From the NCBI GenBank assembly GCA_004563405.1, contig SFTH01000006.1, positions 31,747-95,746 on the forward strand: a stretch of 64,000 bases of DNA, in the 5' to 3' direction. Below, one piece after another: positions 8,728 to 17,464 of this stretch (positions are counted from its first letter, which is position 1; every line of letters starts with the position of its first letter). The position numbers and the translations under genes were made by a program. Under the pieces are notes generated by a model, which was given only the letters and a program-made list of their open reading frames with translations, searched no databases and was not told the origin of the DNA. This DNA is from a bacterium. Lineage in GTDB: Bacteria; Bacillota; Clostridia; Christensenellales; Aristaeellaceae.

Positions 8728-9798
8728 ATGTTGAACATCCGCATTGAAAAGACGACCGCTCCCAAGGCGAAGCCGGCTGATGAATCCAAGCTGGGCTTTG
8801 GTCAGATCTTCACCGATCACATGGCCATCGCAGACTGGAACAGCGAAAAGGGCTGGTACGATGCGCGCATCATTCCCTTCGCAAATTTCTCCATGCATCC
8901 GGCGGCCACCTGTCTGCACTACGGCTCCGAAATCTTCGAGGGCCTGAAGGCCTACCGCACCGAGAGCGGCGCGATTCAGCTCTTCCGCCCCACGGAGAAC
9001 GCCCGCCGCATGATCAACTCCGCCGAGCGACTCTGCCTGCCTCAGCTGCCGGAGGAGGACTTCATGCAGCTGCTGACGGAGCTGGTCAAGCTCGAGGCGG
9101 ACTGGGTTCCCCACTCCGCAGGCACCAGCCTGTACCTGCGCCCCTTCATGTACGGCAACGATGAGACTCTGGGCGTGCACGCGGTGCACAACGCCCGCTT
9201 CGCCATCATCTGCAGCCCGGTGGGCAGCTACTACAAGGAGGGCATCAACCCCGTCGGCATCATGATCGAGGACGCGGACGTGCGCGCCGTGCGCGGCGGC
9301 ACGGGCTACGCCAAGTGTGGCGGCAACTACGCCGCCAGCAACCGCGCCGGTGAGAAGGCCGAAAAGAAGGGCTACAGCCAGGTGCTCTGGCTGGACGGCG
9401 TGGAGCGCAAGTACATCGAGGAAGTGGGCGCGATGAACGTCATGTTCAAGATCGCCGGCGAAATCGTGACCCCCGCGCTCACCGGCTCCATCCTGCCGGG
9501 CGTGACCCGCAAGAGCTGCATCGAGCTGCTCAAGAGCAAGGGAATGAACGTGTCCGAGCGCCTGTTGAGCGTGGACGAGCTGGAAGCGGCCATGGACAAC
9601 GGCACGCTGGAGGAGGCCTGGGGCTGCGGTACCGCCGCGGTCGTCTCTCCCATCGGCCGCCTCGCCTACAAGGACAAGGTCATCACCATCAACAACGGGG
9701 AGATCGGCCCCGTGACCCAGATGCTCTATGACACTCTGACCGGCATACAGTGGGGCAAGCTGGACGATCCCTTCGGCTGGATCGTTCCCGTGTGCTAA
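8728..9798 (+). CDS. ilvE: Branched-chain amino acid aminotransferase
   Basis: The 356-residue class IV PLP aminotransferase has the lysine-bearing segment RGGTGYAKCGGNYAASNRAG, with the PLP lysine near residue 197, and ends normally for the family. It exchanges amino groups between glutamate and valine, leucine or isoleucine 2-oxoacids in the cytoplasm. Its place behind the oxidoreductase subunits lets it aminate the 2-oxoacids they make, or feed them in the reverse direction. It starts behind GAGGAGG and is followed by a hairpin at 9805-9833. Confidence 0.93.
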   Translation: MLNIRIEKTTAPKAKPADESKLGFGQIFTDHMAIADWNSEKGWYDARIIPFANFSMHPAATCLHYGSEIFEGLKAYRTESGAIQLFRPTENARRMINSAERLCLPQLPEEDFMQLLTELVKLEADWVPHSAGTSLYLRPFMYGNDETLGVHAVHNARFAIICSPVGSYYKEGINPVGIMIEDADVRAVRGGTGYAKCGGNYAASNRAGEKAEKKGYSQVLWLDGVERKYIEEVGAMNVMFKIAGEIVTPALTGSILPGVTRKSCIELLKSKGMNVSERLLSVDELEAAMDNGTLEEAWGCGTAAVVSPIGRLAYKDKVITINNGEIGPVTQMLYDTLTGIQWGKLDDPFGWIVPVC

Positions 9799-9804
9799 AA
9801 CCCC

Positions 9805-9840
9805 GCCCCTGAAACCCAGACAGTTTCAGGGGCGTTTCAT
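9805..9840 (+). terminator. Intercistronic hairpin after ilvE
   Basis: GCCCCTGAAA (9805-9814) pairs with TTTCAGGGGC (9824-9833) and is followed by GTTTCAT. The weak T tract suggests partial termination or mRNA processing rather than a full stop, so the next two genes may still be read from T-box 2. Confidence 0.6.
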
Positions 9841-9862
9841 ACTGCAAAGGAGAATTTCACAG

Positions 9863-11287
9863 ATGCAGAACGTTTATTTGAGCGACGTCACCCTGAAGCT
9901 CGCGGGCAGCGCCGCAGGCTTTTCGCTGAGCTTCCGTGAGAAGATTGAACTGGCCAAGCTGCTGGACCGGCTGAACGTCTCCGCCATCGAGCTCAGCCCC
10001 ATCCGCAGCCGCAAGATCGACAGCCTGTTGATCAAATCCGTAGCCGCCGCCGTAAAGCACAGCGCCGTAGCCGTGCCCGTCTCCCAGGAAATTGAGAGCG
10101 TCGACGCAACCTGGGCCGCCCTGAAGGACGCAAAGCACCCCAGACTCCAGCTGAAGGCGCCCATGAGCCCCGCGCAGATGGAGTACTTCTGGCACAAGAA
10201 GCCGGAGAAGCTGCTGGAGGCCATACGCGATTTGATCTCCCGCTGCCGGGCGCTGTGCGCAGATGTGGAATTCATCGCCGACGACGCCTGCCGCAGCGAG
10301 CGCAGCTTCCTCTGCCAGGCCGTTCGCACCGCCATCGAGGCTGGCGCGACCGCCGTGACTCTCTGCGACGCGGCGGGCCTGATGTTCCCGGAGGAGTTCT
10401 CCGCCTTCCTCGCGGACGTGAAGGCGCAGGTGCCCGAGCTCGAAAACGTGCGCCTGGGCGTGCTCTGCTCCAACGCGCTGTCCATGTCCGGCGCCTGCGC
10501 CATCGCCGCGGTGCGCGCCGGTGCTTCGGAGGTCAAGACGGTCTCCTACGCGGGCGACGTGACCCGCACGGCCGAGTTTGCCGAAATCCTCCGCAGCCGC
10601 GGCGACGCGCTGGAGCTGAGCTGCGACATCCGCCACGCGGAAATCAAGCGCATCACCGGCCAGATCGACTGGATGTGCCGCAGCACCCGCAGCCAGAATT
10701 CCCCCTTCGACCTGGGCGTGCAGGACAGGAGCGACGCGGGCGAGCTGGTGCTCTCCGAGCATGACGACCGCGCGGCAGTGCTGAGCGCCGTGGAGAAGCT
10801 GGGCTACGACCTCTCTGAGGAGGACGCGGCCAAGGTGTACGAGGCCTTCCGCAGCATCGCCGCGAAGAAGGGCACCGTGGGCAGCCGGGAGCTGAACACC
10901 ATCGTGGCCTCCGCCGCCATGCAGGTGCCGCCCACCTACCGGCTGGTCAGCTACATGATCAATTGCAGCAACGTGGTCTCCGGCAGCGCCCAGCTGAAGC
11001 TGCAGCGGGGCGAAGAGACGCTGGAGGGCGTCTGCCTGGGCGACGGTCCCATTGACGCGGCCTTCCTGGCCGTCGAGCAGATTCTGGGCCGCCACTATGA
11101 GCTGGACGACTTCCAGGTGCAGGCCGTCACCGAGGGCCGCGAGGCCATGGGCGAAACCATCGTGCGCCTGCGCTCGAACGGCAAGCTCTACTCCGGCCGC
11201 GGCATCTCCACCGACATCGTGGGCGCGAGTATTCAGGCCTACATCAACGCCCTGAACAAAATTGTGTATGAGGAGGCGGAAGCATGA
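9863..11287 (+). CDS. 2-isopropylmalate synthase-like protein lacking catalytic metal ligands
   Basis: The 474-residue protein aligns by eye with LeuA/homocitrate synthase. It has an HMGL-like TIM barrel (about 1-270), a linker, and a C-terminal LeuA allosteric domain (about 335-465, GEETLEGVCLGDGPIDAAF and SSGRGISTDIVGAS-like text). Key catalytic elements are missing. The N-terminal strand reads LSDVTLKLAG where LeuA has the D-T-T-L-R-D-G-E-Q signature. The paired metal histidines (H-x-H) are replaced by VLCSNALSM. It is therefore probably not a synthase, and could be a leucine sensor or a regulator of the ligase next to it. It starts behind AAGGAG and its stop overlaps the next start (ATGA). 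Assignment to the family is firm; its function is open. Confidence 0.72.
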   Translation: MQNVYLSDVTLKLAGSAAGFSLSFREKIELAKLLDRLNVSAIELSPIRSRKIDSLLIKSVAAAVKHSAVAVPVSQEIESVDATWAALKDAKHPRLQLKAPMSPAQMEYFWHKKPEKLLEAIRDLISRCRALCADVEFIADDACRSERSFLCQAVRTAIEAGATAVTLCDAAGLMFPEEFSAFLADVKAQVPELENVRLGVLCSNALSMSGACAIAAVRAGASEVKTVSYAGDVTRTAEFAEILRSRGDALELSCDIRHAEIKRITGQIDWMCRSTRSQNSPFDLGVQDRSDAGELVLSEHDDRAAVLSAVEKLGYDLSEEDAAKVYEAFRSIAAKKGTVGSRELNTIVASAAMQVPPTYRLVSYMINCSNVVSGSAQLKLQRGEETLEGVCLGDGPIDAAFLAVEQILGRHYELDDFQVQAVTEGREAMGETIVRLRSNGKLYSGRGISTDIVGASIQAYINALNKIVYEEAEA

Positions 11288-13782
11288 AGCTCTCTTTCTC
11301 CACCCGCGGCTGGGAGGACTGCTCCTGGGGCGAGCTGCTGGAAACCGCGTCCGAGATGCGCTTCGGCGGCGTCGAACTCTACAATCCTCAGAAGCAGGAG
11401 GCGCTCTTTGAAAAGGGCGGCCCCTTCCACAGATATGCCCTCTCCGCCACCGTGCGGGAAATGCGCGAAAAGAAGCTCTCCATCCCCTGCCTGGACAGCT
11501 CCTGCGACCTCTCCGACGGGGACGGGGCGGCCGTCGAAGCCCTGCGCGCGCTGATCGCGCTGGCGGCGGATCTGCGCGTGCCCTGCGTGAGCGCCTATGC
11601 CTCCCGGGACGCGGAGGAGACCGTTCGGGAGAACATCGCCGCCCTGCTGCCCCTGGCCGCCCAGAAGCAGGTGGTGCTGCTGATCAAGACCAGCGGCGTC
11701 TACTCCGACACCGCGCGGCTGCGGGATCTGCTCAACGCCTTCGCCTGCGACGAGCTGGCCGTGCTCTGGGACATGCACCACACCTATCGCGACCACGGGG
11801 AGCGCGCCAGCAAGACCATCGAAAACCTGGGCGCGCATGTGCGCCACGTGCACCTGCGGGACTCCGACGACGCGCAGACCTACAATCTGATCGGCGAGGG
11901 CTCCCTGCCGGTGAACGAGATGATGGCGGCACTGTCCTCCATCAATTACGACGGCTTCATCTCCCTGGAGTGGAAGCCCGAGTGGATGGAGGATCTGACG
12001 GACAAGGAGATCATCTTCCCCCACTTCGTCAACTACATGAACCGCTTCGAGAACACCCGCACCATGAAAAAGACCCTCTACTTCAACAAGCGCCACACCG
12101 GCCAGTTCGTCTGGAAGAAGGACGCGCTGATTGAGGAGACCTTTCCGCGGGTGCTGGACCGCATGGCGGAGGAATTCCCGGATCAACTGGCGGTCAAGTA
12201 CACCACGCTGAACTACACGCGCACCTACGCCGAATTCCGGGACGACGTGGACGAATTTGCCCGCGCGCTGATCGCCCTGGGCGTGAAGCCCGGCGCGCAC
12301 GTGGCCGTGTGGGCCACAAACCTGCCCCAGTGGTACATCGCCTTCTGGGCCACCACGAAGATCGGCGCGGTGCTGGTGACGGTCAACACCGCCTACAAGA
12401 TCCACGAAGCGGAATACCTGCTGCGCCAGTCGGACACCCACACGCTGATTCTGGAGAAGAGCTACCGGGACAGCGACTACCAGCAGATCATCAACGAGCT
12501 CTGCCCGGAGCTTCAGGACACGAAGGCGGGAAATCCCCTCCACTGCCACCGGCTACCCTTCCTGCGCAACGTGATCACCGTGGGCTTTGCCCAGAGCGGC
12601 GCGCTGACCTGGGAGGAGGCGCTGGAGCGGGGCAAGAGCGTGCCCGTGGAGGAGGTCTGGCGGCTGGCCGCGCAGGTCTCGCCCCACGACGTGTGCAACA
12701 TGCAGTACACCTCCGGCACCACCGGCTTCCCCAAGGGCGTGATGCTCACCCACTACAACGTGGTCAACAACGGTAAGTGCATCGGCGACCGCATGGATCT
12801 CTCCACCGCCGACCGCATGATGATCCAGGTGCCCATGTTCCACTGCTTCGGCATGGTGCTGGCGATGACCGCCTCCATGACCCACGGTGCCACCATACTG
12901 CCCCTGCCCTACTTCTCTCCCCGCCCGGCGCTGGCCTGTATCCATCAGGAGCACATCACCGCCTTCCACGGCGTGCCGACGATGTTCGTGGCCATGCTGG
13001 AGCACCCGGACTTTGAAAAGACCGATTTCTCCTACATGCGCACCGGCATCATGGCCGGTTCCCCCTGCCCCATCTCCAAGATGCGGGACGTGGTGGAAAA
13101 GATGAACATGAAGGAGATCACCATCGTCTACGGCCAGACGGAGGCCTCCCCCGGCTGCACCATGTCCTCCACGGACGACCCGCTGGAGGTGCGCGTGGGC
13201 ACGGTGGGCCGCGCCATGCCGGAGATCGAATGCCGCATCGTCGATCCCGAGACCAACGAGGAGCTGCCCGTGGGCGAGATCGGCGAGTTCGTGGCCCGGG
13301 GCTACAACATCATGAAGGGCTACTACAAGATGCCTGAGGCCACCCGCGCCGCAATCGACCTGGACGGCTGGCTCCACACCGGAGATCTGGCCTGCAAGAC
13401 CCCCGAAGGCAACTACCGCATCACCGGCCGCCTGAAGGACATGATCATCCGCGGCGGCGAGAACATCTACCCCAAGGAGATCGAGGAGTTCATCTACACC
13501 CATCCGAAGGTCTCCGACGTGCAGGTGATCGGCGTGCCGGACGAGAGCTACGGCGAGGAGATTATGGCCTGCATCGTCCTGAAGGAGGGCGAGGAGATGA
13601 CCGTGGAGGAGATGAAGCAGTACATCCGCGACCACATGGCCCGCCACAAGGTGCCCCGCTACATCGACTTCGTGGACGGCTTCCCCATGAACGCCGCCGG
13701 AAAGATCCTCAAATACAAGATGCGAGAGCAGGCCATCGAAAAGCTCAAGCTCCAGAAGGCCGCGAGCATCGTAACCGCATAA
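11284..13782 (+). CDS. TIM-barrel (sugar isomerase/epimerase-like) / acyl-CoA synthetase fusion
   Basis: The 832-residue protein joins two enzymes. Residues 1 to about 258 resemble the xylose-isomerase/AP-endonuclease-2 TIM barrel, with metal-ligand-like segments VLWDMHHTYRDHG, HVRHVHLRD and ISLEWKPEW. From about 261 it is an AMP-forming acyl-CoA synthetase with YTSGTTGFPKGVMLTH (about 474), YGQTEASPG (about 615), WLHTGDLA and the C-terminal NAAGKILKYK. The reading frame is continuous, and the internal ATG at 12064 has no SD, so this is a true fusion. The ligase looks like a medium- or short-chain fatty acid type. Overlap with the LeuA-like gene implies coupled translation. Domain identities are solid; the substrate is not known. 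Confidence 0.82.
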   Translation: MKLSFSTRGWEDCSWGELLETASEMRFGGVELYNPQKQEALFEKGGPFHRYALSATVREMREKKLSIPCLDSSCDLSDGDGAAVEALRALIALAADLRVPCVSAYASRDAEETVRENIAALLPLAAQKQVVLLIKTSGVYSDTARLRDLLNAFACDELAVLWDMHHTYRDHGERASKTIENLGAHVRHVHLRDSDDAQTYNLIGEGSLPVNEMMAALSSINYDGFISLEWKPEWMEDLTDKEIIFPHFVNYMNRFENTRTMKKTLYFNKRHTGQFVWKKDALIEETFPRVLDRMAEEFPDQLAVKYTTLNYTRTYAEFRDDVDEFARALIALGVKPGAHVAVWATNLPQWYIAFWATTKIGAVLVTVNTAYKIHEAEYLLRQSDTHTLILEKSYRDSDYQQIINELCPELQDTKAGNPLHCHRLPFLRNVITVGFAQSGALTWEEALERGKSVPVEEVWRLAAQVSPHDVCNMQYTSGTTGFPKGVMLTHYNVVNNGKCIGDRMDLSTADRMMIQVPMFHCFGMVLAMTASMTHGATILPLPYFSPRPALACIHQEHITAFHGVPTMFVAMLEHPDFEKTDFSYMRTGIMAGSPCPISKMRDVVEKMNMKEITIVYGQTEASPGCTMSSTDDPLEVRVGTVGRAMPEIECRIVDPETNEELPVGEIGEFVARGYNIMKGYYKMPEATRAAIDLDGWLHTGDLACKTPEGNYRITGRLKDMIIRGGENIYPKEIEEFIYTHPKVSDVQVIGVPDESYGEEIMACIVLKEGEEMTVEEMKQYIRDHMARHKVPRYIDFVDGFPMNAAGKILKYKMREQAIEKLKLQKAASIVTA

Positions 13783-13792
13783 GCACCCATTT

Positions 13793-13833
13793 CAGGCCCC
13801 GCGCCGCCTCGGCGGACGGGGCCTGGCTTTATT
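13793..13833 (+). terminator. Rho-independent terminator of the T-box cluster
   Basis: CAGGCCCC (13793-13800) pairs with GGGGCCTG (13818-13825), with an inner CCGCC/GGCGG stem, followed by CTTTATTT. Confidence 0.85.
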
Positions 13834-13930
13834 TCGCCCGATTTGTTATTTTTGAATCCACCCCCCGCGCGGCGCTCCTTTTTCGCGTCTTAACAGTAAA
13901 GGCATTTGTCAGGCATGCGCGCGCCGTCAA

Positions 13931-13959
13931 TTGACTTTGCGGCGCGGATCCGATATAAT
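13931..13959 (+). promoter_or_regulatory. Sigma-A promoter of the SH3/NlpC-P60 gene
   Basis: TTGACT (13931-13936), a 17-base spacer and a perfect TATAAT (13954-13959). The start codon lies 66 bases downstream behind GGGAGG. Confidence 0.88.
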
Positions 13960-14025
13960 AGAAGTGGATATATATTTTTTACAATCCGTGCGGACGTCCC
14001 CGTTTTTCGGGAGGTATAAACACAG

Positions 14026-16209
14026 ATGAAGAAAAAAGCGCTCTCCCTGTTGCTGATCCTGTGCATGGTTCTGGCGCTCGCGCCCGTGACCGCGCAGGCA
14101 GCGACCTTCACCGTCTATGTGGTCTCCAACACGGTGAAGGTATACAGCAAAATATCCACCTCCTCCAGCGTCCTGGGCACCATGTCCTACGGCGAGAGCA
14201 TGACCTGTCTGGCCACGAACAGCGGGTGGGCCGCCGTAAAAAACAGCAAGGGCGCCATCGGCTTCTGCAAAATTTCCGCGCTCTCCAACGTCAACCCCAA
14301 CACCCTCAGTCAGAAGGCCTACATCAACGGCGACAGCGTGCCCGTGTACCGCAGGCCGGAGACCAGTGCGCCGGTCATGATGAAGCTCAAGCGCGGCTCC
14401 AGCTACACCGCCGTGGCCATCACGAAGGACGGCAGCTGGGTGCGCCTGAAAAACGGCAACTACTACGGCTATGTGCAGACCAAGTACCTCTCCAAGACCG
14501 CAGATTCGGGTTCCTCCGGCAGTTCCGGCCTGAACACGACGGTCTACATCTCCGCGAATACGCTGAAGGCCTACGACCGGCCCTCCACCTCCGGCAAGTC
14601 CCTGGGCACCATGTCCTACGGCGAGAGCATGACGCTGCTGGCCACCTCGGACGGCTGGGCGCGCATCCGCAACTCCGCTAACGCGGTGGGCTACTGCAAG
14701 CTGAGCGGACTGACGACCGTCAACCCCAACAACCTGAATCAGACGGTCTACGTCAAGGCTGCCGGCGCGAAGGTCTACAAAAAGCCCAGCACCACCTCCG
14801 GCACGCTCAAAACCCTCGCCCTCAATGAAAAATACACCGCCGTGGCCATGACCTCCGACGGCGCGTGGCTGCGCCTGAAAAACGGAAGCAGCTACGGCTA
14901 TGCCCAGACGAAGTATTTCTCCTCGGCCGTCGAAGTGCAGGAGGAAGAAACCGCCGTCTACGTCTCCGCCACCACGCTGGACGTCTACGCCCTCGCGGGC
15001 GGCGAAGGCAGCAAGCTGGGCACGATGTCCTTCGGCGAGTCGATGACCCTGCTGAACGTGGACGACGGCTGGGCAAAGGTGCGCAACGCGGCGGGCAGCG
15101 TGGGCTACTGCATGTACGGCGGCCTCACCACGACCGATCCCAACACGCAGCACCTGCCCCTCTACGCCGCGAAGGACGGCGTGCAGCTCTTCAGCAAGCC
15201 CACATCCGGCGCGAGCGTGCTCCAGACCCTCTCCGTCAACACCAGCGTCATGGCGGTGGCCCTCTCCGAGGACGGCACATGGGCGCGCATCATCCGCAGC
15301 GACGGAAGCTACGCCTATGCGCGAATGAGCGAACTCTCCGAGGAGAAGGTGGCCGTGGACAACGATCCCATCACTGACCTCTCTCCCCGGACGGTCTATG
15401 TGACGGCCACGCTGCTGAACTGCTACGCCTCCAACAGCACCGACTCCACGCTGCTGGGCACGATGTCCTTCGGCGAATCCCTGACCTGCACCGGCAGCGG
15501 AACCGGTTGGCTTCGCGTGGTCAACAGCGCGGGGGCCGTGGGCTACTGCAAGGAGGACGGCGTCTCCCTCACCAATCCCAACACCTCCGGCACGGCGCTC
15601 TACACCCAGAGCGCAGGTGTGAAGGTCTATGCGAAGGCCTCCACCACCTCGGACGTGCTCATGACGCTGGGCCTGAATACGAAGGTCACGGGCGTGGCGC
15701 TGTCCAGCGACAAGACGTGGGTGCGGCTGTACAACGGCTCGGCCTACGGCTACGTCGAGTCCAGTTACCTGGCCACCTCTCCGGTGGAGAGCGCCGGCGA
15801 GGACAGCCGGATTGAGAAGATCGTCACCCTGGCCAAGAGCCTTCAGGGCATCCCCTACAAGTACGCGGCCCAGTCCCCCTCGGACGGCTTCGACTGCTCT
15901 GGCTTCACCTACTACGTCTTCAAGAACGCGGCCGGCATCACCCTGAAGCGCACCGCCTACACCCAGGGCTACAACGATAGCTACACAAAGATCACCAGCC
16001 GGTCGAGCCTGAAGGTGGGCGACCTGGTCTTCTTCAACACCGTGACCGACGATGACGATCTCTGTGACCACGTGGGCATCTATCTGGGTAGCAACCAGTT
16101 CATTCACGCCTCCTCAGCCAAAGGCCAGGTGACCATCAGCTCCCTGGGCTCCTCCAGCAGCGATTACTACTACCGCACCTTCTCCTGGGGGCGAAGAATC
16201 ATCACCTGA
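14026..16209 (+). CDS. Secreted SH3b-repeat NlpC/P60 peptidoglycan endopeptidase
   Basis: The 727-residue protein has a signal peptide (KKKALSLLLILCMVLALAP, cleavage after AQA). It then has eight SH3b-like repeats arranged as four pairs of alternating types. Type A carries LGTMSYGESMT and GYCK; type B carries the DGxWxRLKNGSxYGY pattern. A C-terminal NlpC/P60 domain (about 595-727) has the catalytic Cys in DGFDCSGFTYY and His in CDHVGIYLG. It should bind the cell wall through the SH3 repeats and cut stem-peptide bonds during growth, division or spore formation. It has its own strong promoter and terminator. Repeats in tandem suggest internal duplication of a two-domain unit. Confidence 0.93.
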   Translation: MKKKALSLLLILCMVLALAPVTAQAATFTVYVVSNTVKVYSKISTSSSVLGTMSYGESMTCLATNSGWAAVKNSKGAIGFCKISALSNVNPNTLSQKAYINGDSVPVYRRPETSAPVMMKLKRGSSYTAVAITKDGSWVRLKNGNYYGYVQTKYLSKTADSGSSGSSGLNTTVYISANTLKAYDRPSTSGKSLGTMSYGESMTLLATSDGWARIRNSANAVGYCKLSGLTTVNPNNLNQTVYVKAAGAKVYKKPSTTSGTLKTLALNEKYTAVAMTSDGAWLRLKNGSSYGYAQTKYFSSAVEVQEEETAVYVSATTLDVYALAGGEGSKLGTMSFGESMTLLNVDDGWAKVRNAAGSVGYCMYGGLTTTDPNTQHLPLYAAKDGVQLFSKPTSGASVLQTLSVNTSVMAVALSEDGTWARIIRSDGSYAYARMSELSEEKVAVDNDPITDLSPRTVYVTATLLNCYASNSTDSTLLGTMSFGESLTCTGSGTGWLRVVNSAGAVGYCKEDGVSLTNPNTSGTALYTQSAGVKVYAKASTTSDVLMTLGLNTKVTGVALSSDKTWVRLYNGSAYGYVESSYLATSPVESAGEDSRIEKIVTLAKSLQGIPYKYAAQSPSDGFDCSGFTYYVFKNAAGITLKRTAYTQGYNDSYTKITSRSSLKVGDLVFFNTVTDDDDLCDHVGIYLGSNQFIHASSAKGQVTISSLGSSSSDYYYRTFSWGRRIIT

Positions 16210-16217
16210 CGCACGCA

Positions 16218-16244
16218 CAGCCGGCATCTGCCGGCTGTTTTCTC
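16218..16244 (+). terminator. Rho-independent terminator
   Basis: CAGCCGGCA (16218-16226) pairs with TGCCGGCTG (16229-16237), followed by TTTTCTCT. It ends the NlpC/P60 gene. Confidence 0.85.
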
Positions 16245-16279
16245 TGGAAGGCAGCATGTGCCGAAATTGGCGCGACGGG

Positions 16280-16309
16280 TTGACCGCTTCACCCGATCAA
16301 TGCTATAAT
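16280..16309 (+). promoter_or_regulatory. Sigma-A promoter of the GtrA-like operon
   Basis: TTGACC (16280-16285), an 18-base spacer and TATAAT (16304-16309), 28 bases before the start codon. Confidence 0.82.
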
Positions 16310-16337
16310 AGGCATGATTGAGTGAGGAAGTGTGCAT

Positions 16338-16814
16338 ATGAAACGCTTGAAAGAACTCCTTCGGAGCCCGCGCCTGCGCGAGCTGTTCGTCTACGGTGTT
16401 GTGGGCGCACTGACCACCGCCATCAACTACGGCGTGTATGCGGGCGGGACCCGCGGACTCGCCGCGCTGCTGGGCATCGCGCCGGACCACGGCGTGCTGA
16501 TGCTCGCGGTGAAGATACTCGCCTGGTGCGTCTCGGTGGCCTTCGCCTTCTGGGCAAACAAGAAGTACGTCTTCTTCAGCCGGGACTGGAGCCGCGCCAC
16601 GCTGCGGCGGGAGATTCCCAGCTTCGTGTCCGCCCGCGTGCTCTCTCTGGTCTTCGACGCGGCCTTTGTGGAACTCACCGTGCACCTGATGGGCATGAAC
16701 GACCTCATCGCCACGCTGATTGCAAACGTCATCGTCATCGTTCTCAACTACTTCGCCAGCAAGTTCTGGATCTTCCGGAGCCGGGACACAGGCGACAGGG
16801 AGGTACAGAAATGA
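16338..16814 (+). CDS. GtrA-family four-helix membrane protein
   Basis: The 158-residue protein has the GtrA pattern: a basic N-terminus, then a first membrane helix starting LFVYGVVGALTTAINYGVY. Three more hydrophobic segments follow, with VAFAFWANKKYVF between and a C-terminal NYFASKFWIF. GtrA proteins are thought to help flip or transfer polyprenyl-linked sugars for cell-wall decoration. I chose the ATG at 16338, 7 bases after TGAGGAAG, over an in-frame GTG at 16332. The end overlaps the next gene by 4 bases. No glycosyltransferase is adjacent, so the partner is unknown. Confidence 0.85.
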   Translation: MKRLKELLRSPRLRELFVYGVVGALTTAINYGVYAGGTRGLAALLGIAPDHGVLMLAVKILAWCVSVAFAFWANKKYVFFSRDWSRATLRREIPSFVSARVLSLVFDAAFVELTVHLMGMNDLIATLIANVIVIVLNYFASKFWIFRSRDTGDREVQK

Positions 16815-17434
16815 GAAAAATCCTTTGCGCGCTGCTCGTCGCACTGCTGATTCCCGCGCTGCCCGCATGGGCGGAGGAGACCGCTTCTCCGACGGAGGCA
16901 ACGAGCACTCCCGAGCCGATCGAGATCATCGCCGTGGAGGTCAATCCCATCGGAGACGCCATCGACGCAGCCCCTGCGCCTGACGCCGAGGCCAGTGCGG
17001 AACCCGAGGTCACGACGACTCCGCAGCCTGCGGGCGTGAAGCTCGCCTTTGAGGACGACTTTGCGCTGGAGCTGCCGGAGGGCTGGCTCTGCTACAATCT
17101 GAGCGGCGAAATGGCGGAGAAGGGCGTGCTCTACTGCCTGAGCGACGCTTCGGGAGAGCGCTGGCTCTACATTCACCGCTGGACCACCGACTGCGCGGAC
17201 ATGAACGACCTCAGCGCCCTCATCGAGCGCGCCACCCATCCCCAGACCTCCGGCGTGTACAACTTCAACGGCACGGACTTCTTGGTCTACGACATCATGG
17301 AGGGCGACGTGAGCTGCTGCGCCGCGCTGATGGACGGATACATCCTGAACTTCGTGTTCACGCCCCAGTCGGACGCGGACTTCATGGCCGCCGCCGCGGG
17401 CATCATGAGCAGCTTCACCCTGCTGGAATCCTGA
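16811..17434 (+). CDS. Secreted protein with Thr/Pro/Ala-rich linker
   Basis: The 207-residue protein begins with a signal peptide (RKILCALLVALLIPALPAWA). A low-complexity stretch rich in Glu, Pro, Thr and Ala follows (to about residue 72), then a globular domain of about 130 residues starting GVKLAFEDDFALELPEGWLC. The domain resembles small PsbP/DUF-type beta domains that follow an F-x-L-P-x-G-W motif, but I cannot name the family. Its start overlaps the GtrA-like gene by 4 bases, so the two are cotranscribed. It likely acts at the cell surface; the function is unknown. Confidence 0.75.
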   Translation: MRKILCALLVALLIPALPAWAEETASPTEATSTPEPIEIIAVEVNPIGDAIDAAPAPDAEASAEPEVTTTPQPAGVKLAFEDDFALELPEGWLCYNLSGEMAEKGVLYCLSDASGERWLYIHRWTTDCADMNDLSALIERATHPQTSGVYNFNGTDFLVYDIMEGDVSCCAALMDGYILNFVFTPQSDADFMAAAAGIMSSFTLLES

Positions 17435-17464
17435 CATTCCCGACCGATGCAAGAAGGGGAGGCG

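Noticed and set aside
12064..13782. Separate acyl-CoA ligase gene starting at the internal ATG
   Set aside because: No SD precedes 12064 and the upstream barrel domain reads through in frame without a stop, so a single fused gene is the simpler reading.
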